This document shows positions 8,768 to 17,323 of a DNA stretch of 53,068 nucleotides, in pieces. Position 1 is the first letter of the stretch; every line of letters starts with the position of its first letter. Position numbers and translations under genes: made by a program. Source of the stretch: CBFIDA01 sp965661085 (GTDB lineage Bacteria > Pseudomonadota > Gammaproteobacteria > Comchoanobacterales > Comchoanobacteraceae); contig CBFIDA010000009.1 of the NCBI GenBank assembly GCA_965661085.1, positions 1 through 53,068 of the forward strand, read 5' to 3'. The notes under the pieces were generated by a model. It did not search any database and was not told where the DNA came from. It was given only the letters and a program-made list of their open reading frames with translations.

Positions 8768-10501
8768 ATGTCTTGGAACATGCCAAACCCTAAAAGACCC
8801 GAATTACACTTCATGATTCGGTGTTTTTTAGGGTTTTCTCATTTGCTATGGGCACTTTGTGGCCTACTGTTTGCTGCAGCATTGTTCGATGCTGGATTCA
8901 TACTGATGGTCCAACATTTGATTGATCAAAGTGTGTCCCATCATGGTCATTTGCATGCATTGGCATGGTTTGCATTTTATACCATACTTGGCCTTGGGTT
9001 GATCCGCGAAACCATTGCATTTGTGCAAAAATGCGCTTTATCGAAACTCAGCAATGCAGTCAGCTTATCCTTGAAAAAACAGGTCATGGAGAAACTTCTT
9101 GCGCTGAAACTGAATGATGTCATGCAGCACGATGCGGGATTTTTCACCACCCATATACAGGTCAACATTGAGACCCTGCGGCAGTTTGGTGCAAGATCAT
9201 TGGTGACACTCTTTAGAGAGTGCGTGACTTTGATTGGGTCTGTGATTGCCATCACATACATCCACATTCGTTTGACGTTGTTGTTCAGTTGTGCTGTCCC
9301 TATTGCCGCAGTGTTGTCTCGGTATTTTTCACGTCGCATTCATCGCTTCAGTGAGATCAATCTGCAAACACAACGTACCACGGTCAATGCTGTCTTGGAC
9401 ACCAAGTTGAATTTTGCTCAAATCAAACTACGCCAGTTGCAAGCACATATGTCGGATGATTACCATGATGCGTTGCAACAAAACTTCAGGGCCAATCATC
9501 AGCTGAACATCAAATCATCACAATTGACGTTTTTTGTGCAAATGACAGTGATGTTGGTGTTTGCAACCATTATTTTTCTTCTTTTCAGTGGCTTGATGGG
9601 GGTTACAGCTGGTGTGCTTGCATCCTTTGTGGTTTGTTTTGCTCGCATTCGAGGGCCCTTGAAAAATTTGACTGCCATCAAAGCAGAGTTGGAGCAGGCT
9701 TGTGTTTCTGCACGCAATTTGATGTCTTTTTTTGACATGCAAAATGCAGATGATCGTTCTAACGGTGCACCTGTTGCATCACTTGATGTGTTGTCGTTCC
9801 ACGATGTGTGCTTTGACCATCCAGGTGGCAATCAAGTGCTGTTGCAGCAACTGCATGTCTCATTTCAGCGCGGCCAAAGTACCCTGGTTGTCGGCCAATC
9901 GGGTTCTGGAAAGACAACACTTCTACAGTTGATTTGTGGTTTTTTAACTCCGCAATTTGGTGAAATCAGAATCAATGACCATGCCTATGGCACATTACAA
10001 CCTGCATCGGTACAGCAACGCATTGCTTTGGTCAGTCAGCACAGTGAGATGTTTGCCAACACCTTGCGCTTCAACCTCACACTTGGCGATGGTCGGATCA
10101 CCGATCACGCTTGTCATGCCATGTTGTCTGACATGGGGTTGCAAGCATGGTTCCAAACATTGCCCAATGGCCTTGACACCACGGTGGGTGAAGCAGGCAC
10201 TGGCAATCTTTCTGGGGGCCAGAAGCAACGGGTCTGTTTGGCGCGTGCATTGCTTTCCGATTTTGATCTTTTGTTGCTGGATGAAGCATTTTCAGGCATT
10301 GATCCAACGCAAGAAATCGCTCTACAAAAATTTGTCATCGATCGTTGTCTCGATAAAATATTGATTGCCATCACCCATCGTTATCAAACAGCCACCATGT
10401 ATGATCGTGTTTTGGTCTTGCAGCGAGGGTGTTTAAAAGATCTTGGACCAATATCGGATGGTCATGTGCTCAATCGTTGTCTGGGTAACGATGATGCGTG
10501 A
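8768..10501 (+). CDS. msbA: Lipid A export ABC transporter, MsbA-type
   Basis: The 577-residue product is a half-transporter with an N-terminal membrane domain of about six helices (roughly 20-310) fused to an ATPase domain. Walker A is GQSGSGKTT, the signature is NLSGGQKQRVCLARALL, Walker B ends LLLLDEAFSGID, and the switch is the His in IAITHRY. lpxK follows with an 11-base overlap, as in the classical msbA-lpxK pair, which supports lipid A flipping. The start is uncertain: ATG 8768 and ATG 8780 are both possible, with no clear Shine-Dalgarno sequence. The product is divergent, so another lipid or peptide substrate cannot be excluded. Confidence 0.85.
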   Translation: MSWNMPNPKRPELHFMIRCFLGFSHLLWALCGLLFAAALFDAGFILMVQHLIDQSVSHHGHLHALAWFAFYTILGLGLIRETIAFVQKCALSKLSNAVSLSLKKQVMEKLLALKLNDVMQHDAGFFTTHIQVNIETLRQFGARSLVTLFRECVTLIGSVIAITYIHIRLTLLFSCAVPIAAVLSRYFSRRIHRFSEINLQTQRTTVNAVLDTKLNFAQIKLRQLQAHMSDDYHDALQQNFRANHQLNIKSSQLTFFVQMTVMLVFATIIFLLFSGLMGVTAGVLASFVVCFARIRGPLKNLTAIKAELEQACVSARNLMSFFDMQNADDRSNGAPVASLDVLSFHDVCFDHPGGNQVLLQQLHVSFQRGQSTLVVGQSGSGKTTLLQLICGFLTPQFGEIRINDHAYGTLQPASVQQRIALVSQHSEMFANTLRFNLTLGDGRITDHACHAMLSDMGLQAWFQTLPNGLDTTVGEAGTGNLSGGQKQRVCLARALLSDFDLLLLDEAFSGIDPTQEIALQKFVIDRCLDKILIAITHRYQTATMYDRVLVLQRGCLKDLGPISDGHVLNRCLGNDDA

Positions 10502-11471
10502 TGATTGGATGAAAGTTATCCATGATGTTTGGCGTTTACAGCCACCTTGGTTGTGTTGTCTTCGACCCCTGTCATGGCTTTATCGAAAGCTCAGTTGTCG
10601 CTTTTTTTTGGCTTCCCGCTGTGTTGATGCAGCCCAATCAAATTGCCAAACATGGTTGGTGTGTAATCTCCTGTTAGGCGGCACGGGAAAATCGCCCTTT
10701 GTGGCAGCCTTATGTCGTTGGGCCATACTGGATCATGGCCTCGATTGTGCCATCGTTGTTGGTGGTTATCGCAGTCAAGTTCATGGCTTGCATGTTGTGC
10801 AATCGGGCGATCGGGCAACATGGGTTGGCGATGAGGCAAAAATGTTGTATGAATCCACCGGTGGTTTGGTGGTGGTGTGTCGTGATAGAGCCAAGGCTGT
10901 TGCACACATTCATAAACATCATCCTCAGGTGCAGCTGATTTTGTTGGACGATGGTCTACAGAATGCCCGCACATTCTTTCATCGCACGTTGCTTATGGAG
11001 AAAAAAAACCACAACCAACATATTTTGCCACAGGGTCCATTCAGGAATGTCTATGAAGACATTGCACATCTCATCGATGTGCGTGTTGGCGTTCATGATG
11101 ACAGTATGTATGAAGCGGGTCGCAATTATCATCCCATTGAAAGACACATTGTTGGTTTCAGAGATGCCACGCAACATGTTTATGATGCCAACCATTTTTC
11201 GGGACAGATTGTGCATGCGGTCGCTGGCATTGGCAGCCCTCAGCAGTTTTTTGATGCACTGACGGCGTTGGGCATGACGGTCATACCGCATACCTATGCC
11301 AACCATGGCATGCCACCCCCGGCATTGTTCACATGGGATGATGGCTTGCCTGTCATCACCACCCACAAAGATGCCGTGAAGTTGTCGACCATTCCATCTC
11401 ATGTTTATGTTGCACAGCTTGACATTCAGCTGTCAGAATCGCTGCGGCAGGTGCTGGCATCTTGGTTGTGA
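10491..11471 (+). CDS. lpxK: Tetraacyldisaccharide 4'-kinase
   Basis: LpxK phosphorylates the 4' position of the lipid A disaccharide at the inner membrane. The product of about 326 residues has the P-loop in LLLGGTGKSPFV, then VVGGYRS, VGDEAKML, and LILLDDGLQN, which are the family landmarks. The end of the protein keeps AVAGIGSPQQFF and TTHKDAVKL. The ATG at 10491 overlaps the msbA stop; ATG 10494 or 10509 are alternatives. The gene converges with the E2 gene, with 12 bases between the stops. Confidence 0.94.
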   Translation: MMRDDWMKVIHDVWRLQPPWLCCLRPLSWLYRKLSCRFFLASRCVDAAQSNCQTWLVCNLLLGGTGKSPFVAALCRWAILDHGLDCAIVVGGYRSQVHGLHVVQSGDRATWVGDEAKMLYESTGGLVVVCRDRAKAVAHIHKHHPQVQLILLDDGLQNARTFFHRTLLMEKKNHNQHILPQGPFRNVYEDIAHLIDVRVGVHDDSMYEAGRNYHPIERHIVGFRDATQHVYDANHFSGQIVHAVAGIGSPQQFFDALTALGMTVIPHTYANHGMPPPALFTWDDGLPVITTHKDAVKLSTIPSHVYVAQLDIQLSESLRQVLASWL

Positions 11472-11483
11472 GTGCCTACGCAA

Positions 11484-12605
11484 TCATGCGACAGATGTTG
11501 CATGATGCTCAGTGAATGCGGTTTTGAATGCATTGAGAAAGATTGCGGCCTCACCACCGGTGATCAAACGATGATCGAAAGTGAGTGACACGGGCAATTG
11601 TAAGCCTTTATGCCAGGTGTTTTGTATGTCGCACCAAATAGGCGCGGCCATGGTGCGTCCTACTGCCATGATGGCCAGGCCTGGAGGCACAACAACTGGG
11701 GTCGCAAATATACCAGCTCCCAAAGCCCCAAAATTGGACAACACAAAACGTGGCGCGGCAAGCATGTCGGGAGAAAAGTGGTGGTTGACCAGACATTGTT
11801 TCAACACAAGCATTGCTTCTGAAAGGCTTGTTCTGGTGTGTTGCTGAAGTGCGCGTAAAATGGGGACATACAACTTTTTCTCATGATGCATGGCCAAGCC
11901 AATGTCGATGGCATCATGCATGATGAGTCCATCCGTTTCTGACCAGGTTGCATTGAATATGGGATGTTGTGCCAATGTTTCCCTCAGCGCCATCAACAAA
12001 TCAATTGTGATGCCGTGTTGATGTTGCAATGGGACAACATCGGTCACCGTTGTTTGCATCACACAAGCATTGGCACGTTGCATCGCGGCATACATTTGAG
12101 CGCGATGCGGATCAAGCATCTCGGACGATTTGTGGTTTTGCTGTTGTGCAAGATCAGCAAGCACAATCAATCCGTTGGGACCAGAGCCTTTGACGCCATC
12201 AAAATCAAGGTTGTGCACCTTGGCATAGGCGCGTGCTGCTGGTGCTGCATAGGCCTGAGCATGGGTTTGTCCTGTGTTGGGGACTTCATGGGTCAGATGA
12301 TCGGCATCAGAAGTCAACGAGCCCACAACTGTGGCTGGTTTTTTGTCATCGGTTTTCGATGAGGTGCCTTCTACAACAATGCTGCACAAAGCCGCGCCTG
12401 TGGGCACCGTTTCTCCTGATTGGACATGGCAATGGTCGATTGTGCCAGTCAATGGTGAGGGCAGCTCAACCACAGCTTTTGCGGTTTCAACTGTGCAGAC
12501 GATGTCCTCGGCCTGTATGTCATCCCCTACTTGTACACGCCACTCACGTATGACTGCAGAAGAAAGGCCCTCACCAAGATCGGGCAAATGAAAGGTCTGA
12601 GACAT
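11484..12605 (-). CDS. Branched-chain 2-oxoacid dehydrogenase E2 (dihydrolipoyl acyltransferase)
   Basis: E2 transfers the acyl group from lipoate to CoA. The 373-residue product has one lipoyl domain (1-80) with the lipoylated Lys at about 43 in VETAKAVVELPSP. A short E3/E1-binding domain follows (AAPAARAYAKVHNLDFDGVKGSGPNGLIV), shown here by its AARAYA and GSGPNG segments. The C-terminal catalytic domain keeps the active-site His in FDHRLITGGEAA. The gene is the last of leucine dehydrogenase-E1 alpha-E1 beta-E2, which is why the branched-chain complex is preferred to pyruvate dehydrogenase. No E3 (lipoamide dehydrogenase) gene is present. The ATG at 12605 gives the normal E2 N-terminus. Confidence 0.88.
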   Translation of the reverse strand: MSQTFHLPDLGEGLSSAVIREWRVQVGDDIQAEDIVCTVETAKAVVELPSPLTGTIDHCHVQSGETVPTGAALCSIVVEGTSSKTDDKKPATVVGSLTSDADHLTHEVPNTGQTHAQAYAAPAARAYAKVHNLDFDGVKGSGPNGLIVLADLAQQQNHKSSEMLDPHRAQMYAAMQRANACVMQTTVTDVVPLQHQHGITIDLLMALRETLAQHPIFNATWSETDGLIMHDAIDIGLAMHHEKKLYVPILRALQQHTRTSLSEAMLVLKQCLVNHHFSPDMLAAPRFVLSNFGALGAGIFATPVVVPPGLAIMAVGRTMAAPIWCDIQNTWHKGLQLPVSLTFDHRLITGGEAAIFLNAFKTAFTEHHATSVA

Positions 12606-12606
12606 G

Positions 12607-13596
12607 CTAAAACTCCATGACGTGATGAACCGCCTGCATGATGCGCCCCGGATTCGGCAGGTAGTGTGCTTCATTGAGAAAGTATGGCATGGTGCAGTCA
12701 TAGCCAGTAACCCGTTGTATGGGCGCTTTTAAATGGCCCCATGCTGATTCAGAAACTTGTGCGGCAATGTCTGCACCCACCCCGCACTGACGTGGCGCTT
12801 CATGCACCACAACCAAACGTTGTGTCTTCAAAACAGATGTCAGGATGGTTTCCATGTCAATGGGTTTGATGCTGCACAAATCGATGACCTCGATGTCGAT
12901 GGATGATCGGTGTGTGTTGGCCAAGGTGCGTAACATCGGCATCATGGCGCCCCAACCGAGCAATGTGATATCCTGTCCAGGACGATCAACAATGGCATGG
13001 TCCAAAGACCATGCGTCATGGGGTGTTATGGTTTGCTTCTGGCTGTGGTAGATTTTTTTAGGTTCTAAGAAAACAATGGGATCTTCAGCTTGAATGGCTG
13101 CAGACAACAAACCATATGCCCTGGCAGGTGTGGAGGGCACCACAACGCGCAAACCTGGCACATGCGCAAACAAAGCCTCGGGACTTTCTGAGTGATGCTC
13201 TGGTGCACCAATGCCACCAGAGTAGGGTGCTCGATACACCACAGGTGCCGTCAGACGACCTTGCGTTCTTTGACGCATGCGTGCTGCGTGGTTGACGATT
13301 TGATCAATGGCTGGATAAATGAACCCGCTGAATTGGAACTCAATGACAGGTTTTAAACCATAGACAGCCAAGCCCACACCCAACCCCCCTAGCAATGCTT
13401 CAGACAGCGGGGTGTCCAAAACGCGTTTGGGGCCAAAAGCGTCTAAGAGACCATCTGTGGCACGAAAAACCCCACCATTGACGCCAATGTCTTCACCCGC
13501 CAAAATCACACGTTGGTCTTGCTGCATGCCATCAAAAAGACTTTGCCGAATGGCATCAATCATGCTCATGTTTTCATAGGAGGCGCTCATGGTCAT
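12607..13596 (-). CDS. Branched-chain 2-oxoacid dehydrogenase E1 beta subunit
   Basis: The 329-residue product is the beta chain of a heterotetrameric thiamine-diphosphate E1. It has AGEDIGVNGGVFRATDGL and VLDTPLSEALLGGLGVGLA at the N-terminal active-site region, then YRAPYSGGIGAPEHHSESPE, and C-terminal IDLCSIKPID and VVVHEAP. The start overlaps the E1 alpha stop by 4 bases, with GGAAG about 9 bases upstream, and the E2 start lies 1 base past its own stop, so all three are coupled. Confidence 0.9.
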   Translation of the reverse strand: MTMSASYENMSMIDAIRQSLFDGMQQDQRVILAGEDIGVNGGVFRATDGLLDAFGPKRVLDTPLSEALLGGLGVGLAVYGLKPVIEFQFSGFIYPAIDQIVNHAARMRQRTQGRLTAPVVYRAPYSGGIGAPEHHSESPEALFAHVPGLRVVVPSTPARAYGLLSAAIQAEDPIVFLEPKKIYHSQKQTITPHDAWSLDHAIVDRPGQDITLLGWGAMMPMLRTLANTHRSSIDIEVIDLCSIKPIDMETILTSVLKTQRLVVVHEAPRQCGVGADIAAQVSESAWGHLKAPIQRVTGYDCTMPYFLNEAHYLPNPGRIMQAVHHVMEF

Positions 13597-14648
13597 GATT
13601 CAGTGCTTCCATTCATGCACCATTGTTGCATGACCAACCCATCAGGCATGTGTGCATACATATGATCAAAACACGAGGTGGGTGGTGCAGGCGTTGTGTT
13701 TAAATGGCGCTCGATTTCTGCTTCCAGTTTAGACGTGTTTTCATGGTGCCATGTTTCAAAATCATCATCGGTGATCCCACCATGTTTGGTCAGCCAGATT
13801 TTAAAGCGTTTCAAGCAATCTTGTGCATGGCCTTCTTTAAAATAAGACTGTGGCACATAACGACTGGCATCATCAGCGGTGGTGTGGTCACACATCCGAT
13901 GTGTTTGTGCTTCAATGAGATAAGGGCCTTTGCCTTGTTTACAATGTTGGAGTGCGTTCTTCATGACGGTGTGGACGGCCATGGCATCGTGACCATCGAC
14001 GCAGCATGATGCAACATTGCATCCACGTGCACGCAGCGTGAGATTGGTCTCACCCATTTGTTGTTCTATGGGCACCGAAATCGCCAATCGATTGTTGTTG
14101 ATCAAAAAAATCAAAGGCAATTGATGAATGGATGCAAAATTCAGTGCTTCATAAAAATCCCCCTTTGATGTGGCGCCATCCCCGAGGGTACAGACGACCG
14201 CTTGCGCGATGTCATCAACATGCATGCCATAGGCCAAGCCTGCAGCAATGGTGCATTGTGTGGCAATGGGCACACAAATGGGGAGATCCTTTGGTTGGTG
14301 TACATAATGGTGCCCACGCTCATCGCCCCCCCAAATGCGCAAGATTTCAGAGGGCGTCACACCGCGCTGAAACATGGCCCCTTGGTCTCTGTAATAGGGA
14401 CAATAAATGTCCTCAGCATCAAGGCTCATACCAGCCGCCACAAACATCGCTTCTTGGCCGTAAGATGATGGAAACGTGCCAAGTCTGCCAGTTCTTTGTA
14501 AATAAACTGCTTTTTCATCAAATAGGCGTGTGAAGTGCATGCCTTGATAGAGTTTCACCATCAAAGCATGGTTGGGTGATGACGTACTGTCTTTCCATGT
14601 GCCTTCTGGGCAGAGCATCTGAAGCGTTGGGTTCACTGCATCAGTCAT
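13593..14648 (-). CDS. Branched-chain 2-oxoacid dehydrogenase E1 alpha subunit
   Basis: The 351-residue product is the thiamine-diphosphate-binding alpha chain. The cofactor motif is CTLGDGATSKGDFYEALNFA, ending in NNNRLAISVP. The phosphorylation-loop region has the segment AQTHRMCDHTTADDASRY, typical of this family. IYCPYYRDQGAMFQRGV and GKGPYLIEA also match. Start at 14648 overlaps the leucine dehydrogenase stop by 8 bases; an in-frame extension to 14735 lies inside that gene. Together with the neighbouring dehydrogenase this makes branched-chain 2-oxoacids the likely substrates. Confidence 0.9.
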   Translation of the reverse strand: MTDAVNPTLQMLCPEGTWKDSTSSPNHALMVKLYQGMHFTRLFDEKAVYLQRTGRLGTFPSSYGQEAMFVAAGMSLDAEDIYCPYYRDQGAMFQRGVTPSEILRIWGGDERGHHYVHQPKDLPICVPIATQCTIAAGLAYGMHVDDIAQAVVCTLGDGATSKGDFYEALNFASIHQLPLIFLINNNRLAISVPIEQQMGETNLTLRARGCNVASCCVDGHDAMAVHTVMKNALQHCKQGKGPYLIEAQTHRMCDHTTADDASRYVPQSYFKEGHAQDCLKRFKIWLTKHGGITDDDFETWHHENTSKLEAEIERHLNTTPAPPTSCFDHMYAHMPDGLVMQQWCMNGSTES

Positions 14649-15690
14649 GCGAGGCAGCCTGAATACGTTGCTTGGCGAGATGCAGCGCGACTTCGGTGGG
14701 GCTGCGATTTTGTTTTGCAGCATCCTCCAAAACATTCAGCGTTGTTTGACGTATGCCATCAATGCGCACCAATGTTTCATGGTTGCTTTCTTGCCGAATG
14801 ACGCCTGAGGCATGCATCAAACCACCACCATTTGCAACAAAATCGGGGATGCATAAGACACCTTGCGCATGCGCCTGCAATGCATCTCGCTCATCGTTTT
14901 CAAAGATGTTGTTGGCAGAGCCCACCACAATTTTGGCAACCAATTTCGGTAATGTGATGGGATTGATGACACCGCCAAGCGCACAGGGTACAAACGCATC
15001 ACACGGTTGTTCGTAGATGCGCTCAGGTGCAACGTATTGCGCATCAAGACGCTTGGCAATGGTGCGTACATGCTCAGCATCGATGTCGGTCACGATCAAT
15101 CTTGCGCCACGATCTGCCAACAGAGAGGCCACTGCGCCCCCCACATTGCCCAACCCTTGGACCGCAAATGTTCTATGCGTAAGATCCTCTGTCTTATGGC
15201 AGTGCAGCATGGCAGCCTCGATGGCGCGCAAAACGCCTTGAGCTGTCAAGGTGGCAGGTGATTGCGTATGATCATCATGTGCGTTGCAAAAAACATGTGG
15301 CGTGGTTTTTGCAATCGATTGCATGTCACTTTCATTTGTACCACTGTCAACAGCTGTGATGTAACTGCCTTGGAAGCCATCAACAAACGCGCCAATTCTT
15401 TGAAAGAAACCCTCTCTATTGTGGATGACTTTTGGCTTGATGACCACCATCTTTGCGCCACCATGTGGGAGGTGATGTATGGCTGCTTTCATGCTCATGG
15501 CATGTGCAAGTTTCAGGGCATCTATGGCCGCTGCTTCATAGCTGTCGTACATGATACAACGACATCCACCAATTGCAGGACCCAAAACATTGCTATGCAT
15601 GGCCAGCACACACGTCAAATCATGAACAGGATCAAAGCATGTGTGCAAACGCCCAAAGTGCAAACGATGTGCAAGTGTTGGAAGCTTCAT
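14641..15690 (-). CDS. Leucine (branched-chain amino acid) dehydrogenase
   Basis: This NAD-dependent enzyme deaminates leucine, valine and isoleucine to 2-oxoacids. The 349-residue product has the catalytic Lys 80 in LPHGGAKMVVIKP, exactly the position known for leucine dehydrogenase. Asp 115 lies in ITAVDSGTNESDM, and the dinucleotide fold is GLGNVGG (179-185). It feeds the E1/E2 complex encoded directly downstream. It begins 18 bases after the minD stop, with GGAGG 11-12 bases before the ATG, so it may be co-transcribed with the min genes. Confidence 0.9.
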   Translation of the reverse strand: MKLPTLAHRLHFGRLHTCFDPVHDLTCVLAMHSNVLGPAIGGCRCIMYDSYEAAAIDALKLAHAMSMKAAIHHLPHGGAKMVVIKPKVIHNREGFFQRIGAFVDGFQGSYITAVDSGTNESDMQSIAKTTPHVFCNAHDDHTQSPATLTAQGVLRAIEAAMLHCHKTEDLTHRTFAVQGLGNVGGAVASLLADRGARLIVTDIDAEHVRTIAKRLDAQYVAPERIYEQPCDAFVPCALGGVINPITLPKLVAKIVVGSANNIFENDERDALQAHAQGVLCIPDFVANGGGLMHASGVIRQESNHETLVRIDGIRQTTLNVLEDAAKQNRSPTEVALHLAKQRIQAASHD

Positions 15691-15708
15691 CGCAGATCGA
15701 TACCTCCG

Positions 15709-16563
15709 TTAATACGACAATTCTTCTTTATTTGAAGCGCTGAAAATTTTGGTAAAAAGTGACTTTGGTTTTGTCGGATGGATGAATCGGAGGGGCACTT
15801 TGTTGCCCATCAAACGTTTTGTCGCATCAAAATAGGCTTGTGATGCGAAGCTTTCAACGTCATGGGTCACTGGAATCCCAAGATTAGAGGCTTTTAAAAT
15901 GGATTTTGATTCAGGGATCACGCCCAGCAAGGGGATGGATAGAATCTTCACAACGTCATTCATGCTGAGCATTTCACCACGCGCAACTCGGTTGGGTTGA
16001 TAACGCGTCAAAAGTAGATGCTCCTTAACAGGTGGCCTGTTGTTACAGGCTCGGTCGGTTTTGCTCGATAATATTCCCAGTATGCGATCAGAATCACGCA
16101 CAGATGACACTTCTGGATTGGTGACAATGATGGCTTCATCGGCATAATACATGGCCATCAAAGCACCCTTTTCAATCCCTGCAGGTGAATCACAGATGAT
16201 GTATTCAAATTCATTTTTTAACGTGTCGATGATGTTGTGCACCCCTTCTAGGTTGAGTGCATCTTTGTCGCGGGTTTGAGACGCGGGTAGGATGTGCAAA
16301 TAGTCACAACGCTTGTCTTTAATCATGGCTTGATTGAGATTGGCTTCGCCATTGATGACATTGATGATGTCGTACACCACACGTCTTTCACACCCCATGA
16401 CCAAATCAAGGTTGCGCAGTCCCACATCAAAATCTATGACAACTGTTTTGTGGCCGAGAGAGGCCAATGCAACGCCAAATGCTGCGCTGGTCGTTGTTTT
16501 GCCTACACCACCTTTTCCTGAGGTGATGACAATCACTTTACATGGTTTTTTTTGTGTGGTCAT
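15709..16563 (-). CDS. minD: Septum site-determining ATPase MinD
   Basis: MinD is a membrane-cycling ATPase that recruits the division inhibitor MinC. The 284-residue product has the deviant Walker A GKGGVGKT (16-23), FDVGLRNLDLVMGCERRVVYD, and CDSPAGIEKGALMAMYYADE. The C-terminal SLFTKIFSA can form the usual membrane-binding amphipathic helix, though a dozen residues follow it. The ATG at 16563 gives the normal start; the in-frame ATG 51 bases upstream overlaps minC. minE, normally the next gene, is replaced by leucine dehydrogenase. Confidence 0.95.
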   Translation of the reverse strand: MTTQKKPCKVIVITSGKGGVGKTTTSAAFGVALASLGHKTVVIDFDVGLRNLDLVMGCERRVVYDIINVINGEANLNQAMIKDKRCDYLHILPASQTRDKDALNLEGVHNIIDTLKNEFEYIICDSPAGIEKGALMAMYYADEAIIVTNPEVSSVRDSDRILGILSSKTDRACNNRPPVKEHLLLTRYQPNRVARGEMLSMNDVVKILSIPLLGVIPESKSILKASNLGIPVTHDVESFASQAYFDATKRLMGNKVPLRFIHPTKPKSLFTKIFSASNKEELSY

Positions 16564-16579
16564 GCATGGCTCCGTTAGA

Positions 16580-17266
16580 TTAAGTGATGGATTGTGTATG
16601 GATGGCGTCTTCATGCAGAGATAAAATGATACCGCGTGTTTGAAGTGCTTGAACGTCTAGGTCGTCATAAGTCTGGTAGCGCCCTGCAATGGCCACCAAT
16701 TCGGCCCCAAAATGATGGCAGACAATGCGTGCCCCTGAATCACCATGCACGCCAGCAAAGGCTTTGCCTGCAAGATGGCCAAAAACAAAGATATGGCCAG
16801 CAGCGTATAATTCTGCACCAGAGCTGACATCGCCGTAAATGACAAGATGACTGTCATCGCTGTGAATGATTTGACCCGATCGAATTTTGCCTTGAATTTG
16901 TTTGATGCCCAAGTGTTTGGGACGTTTTTCCTTGCTCGATACCTGACTGAGGTGTGCAAGATTGGGCCAAGGGAAAGGGTGGTTGGCCATTGCTTTGGAG
17001 GGAATGATGCCAATGATTTTCAGCTCGGTGGCAATCAGTGTTTGAATGATTTGACTGATGGCATCGGCCGATAAAGCAGGCATGTCATTGTCAAAATTGA
17101 TCACAATGGGTAAATGATGCATCAGTGCAGGTGCTTGTTGCAGTACACGCTCAATTTCTTGTTGAATTTCAAATGGAGCACAGTGATGTATGTGCAAATG
17201 GCTGCATGACATTTGGCTGGTCTTGAGCTCTATGGGAGAAGAACTTGGGCGCGAGGTTTTGATCAC
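16580..17266 (-). CDS. minC: Septum site-determining protein MinC
   Basis: MinC inhibits FtsZ polymerisation. The 228-residue product has a divergent N-terminal domain (about 15-105) and a clear C-terminal beta-helix domain. The latter shows RSGQIIHSDDSHLVIYGDV, SSGAELYAAGHIFVFGHLAG, FAGVHGDSGARI and GAELVAIAGRYQ. It lies 16 bases before minD and 57 bases after the broken acetoacetyl-CoA synthetase gene on the same strand. Confidence 0.92.
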   Translation of the reverse strand: MIKTSRPSSSPIELKTSQMSCSHLHIHHCAPFEIQQEIERVLQQAPALMHHLPIVINFDNDMPALSADAISQIIQTLIATELKIIGIIPSKAMANHPFPWPNLAHLSQVSSKEKRPKHLGIKQIQGKIRSGQIIHSDDSHLVIYGDVSSGAELYAAGHIFVFGHLAGKAFAGVHGDSGARIVCHHFGAELVAIAGRYQTYDDLDVQALQTRGIILSLHEDAIHTQSIT

Positions 17267-17323
17267 TGATGCACTTCCGATGTACTATAAGTGGCATCAT
17301 TATTCATCATGCATTGGTCGAAA

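Noticed and set aside
11484..14648. E1 alpha, E1 beta and E2 as pyruvate dehydrogenase
   Set aside because: Pyruvate complexes of this type exist, but the coupled leucine dehydrogenase and the nearby liu genes favour branched-chain substrates. This remains an inference from context.
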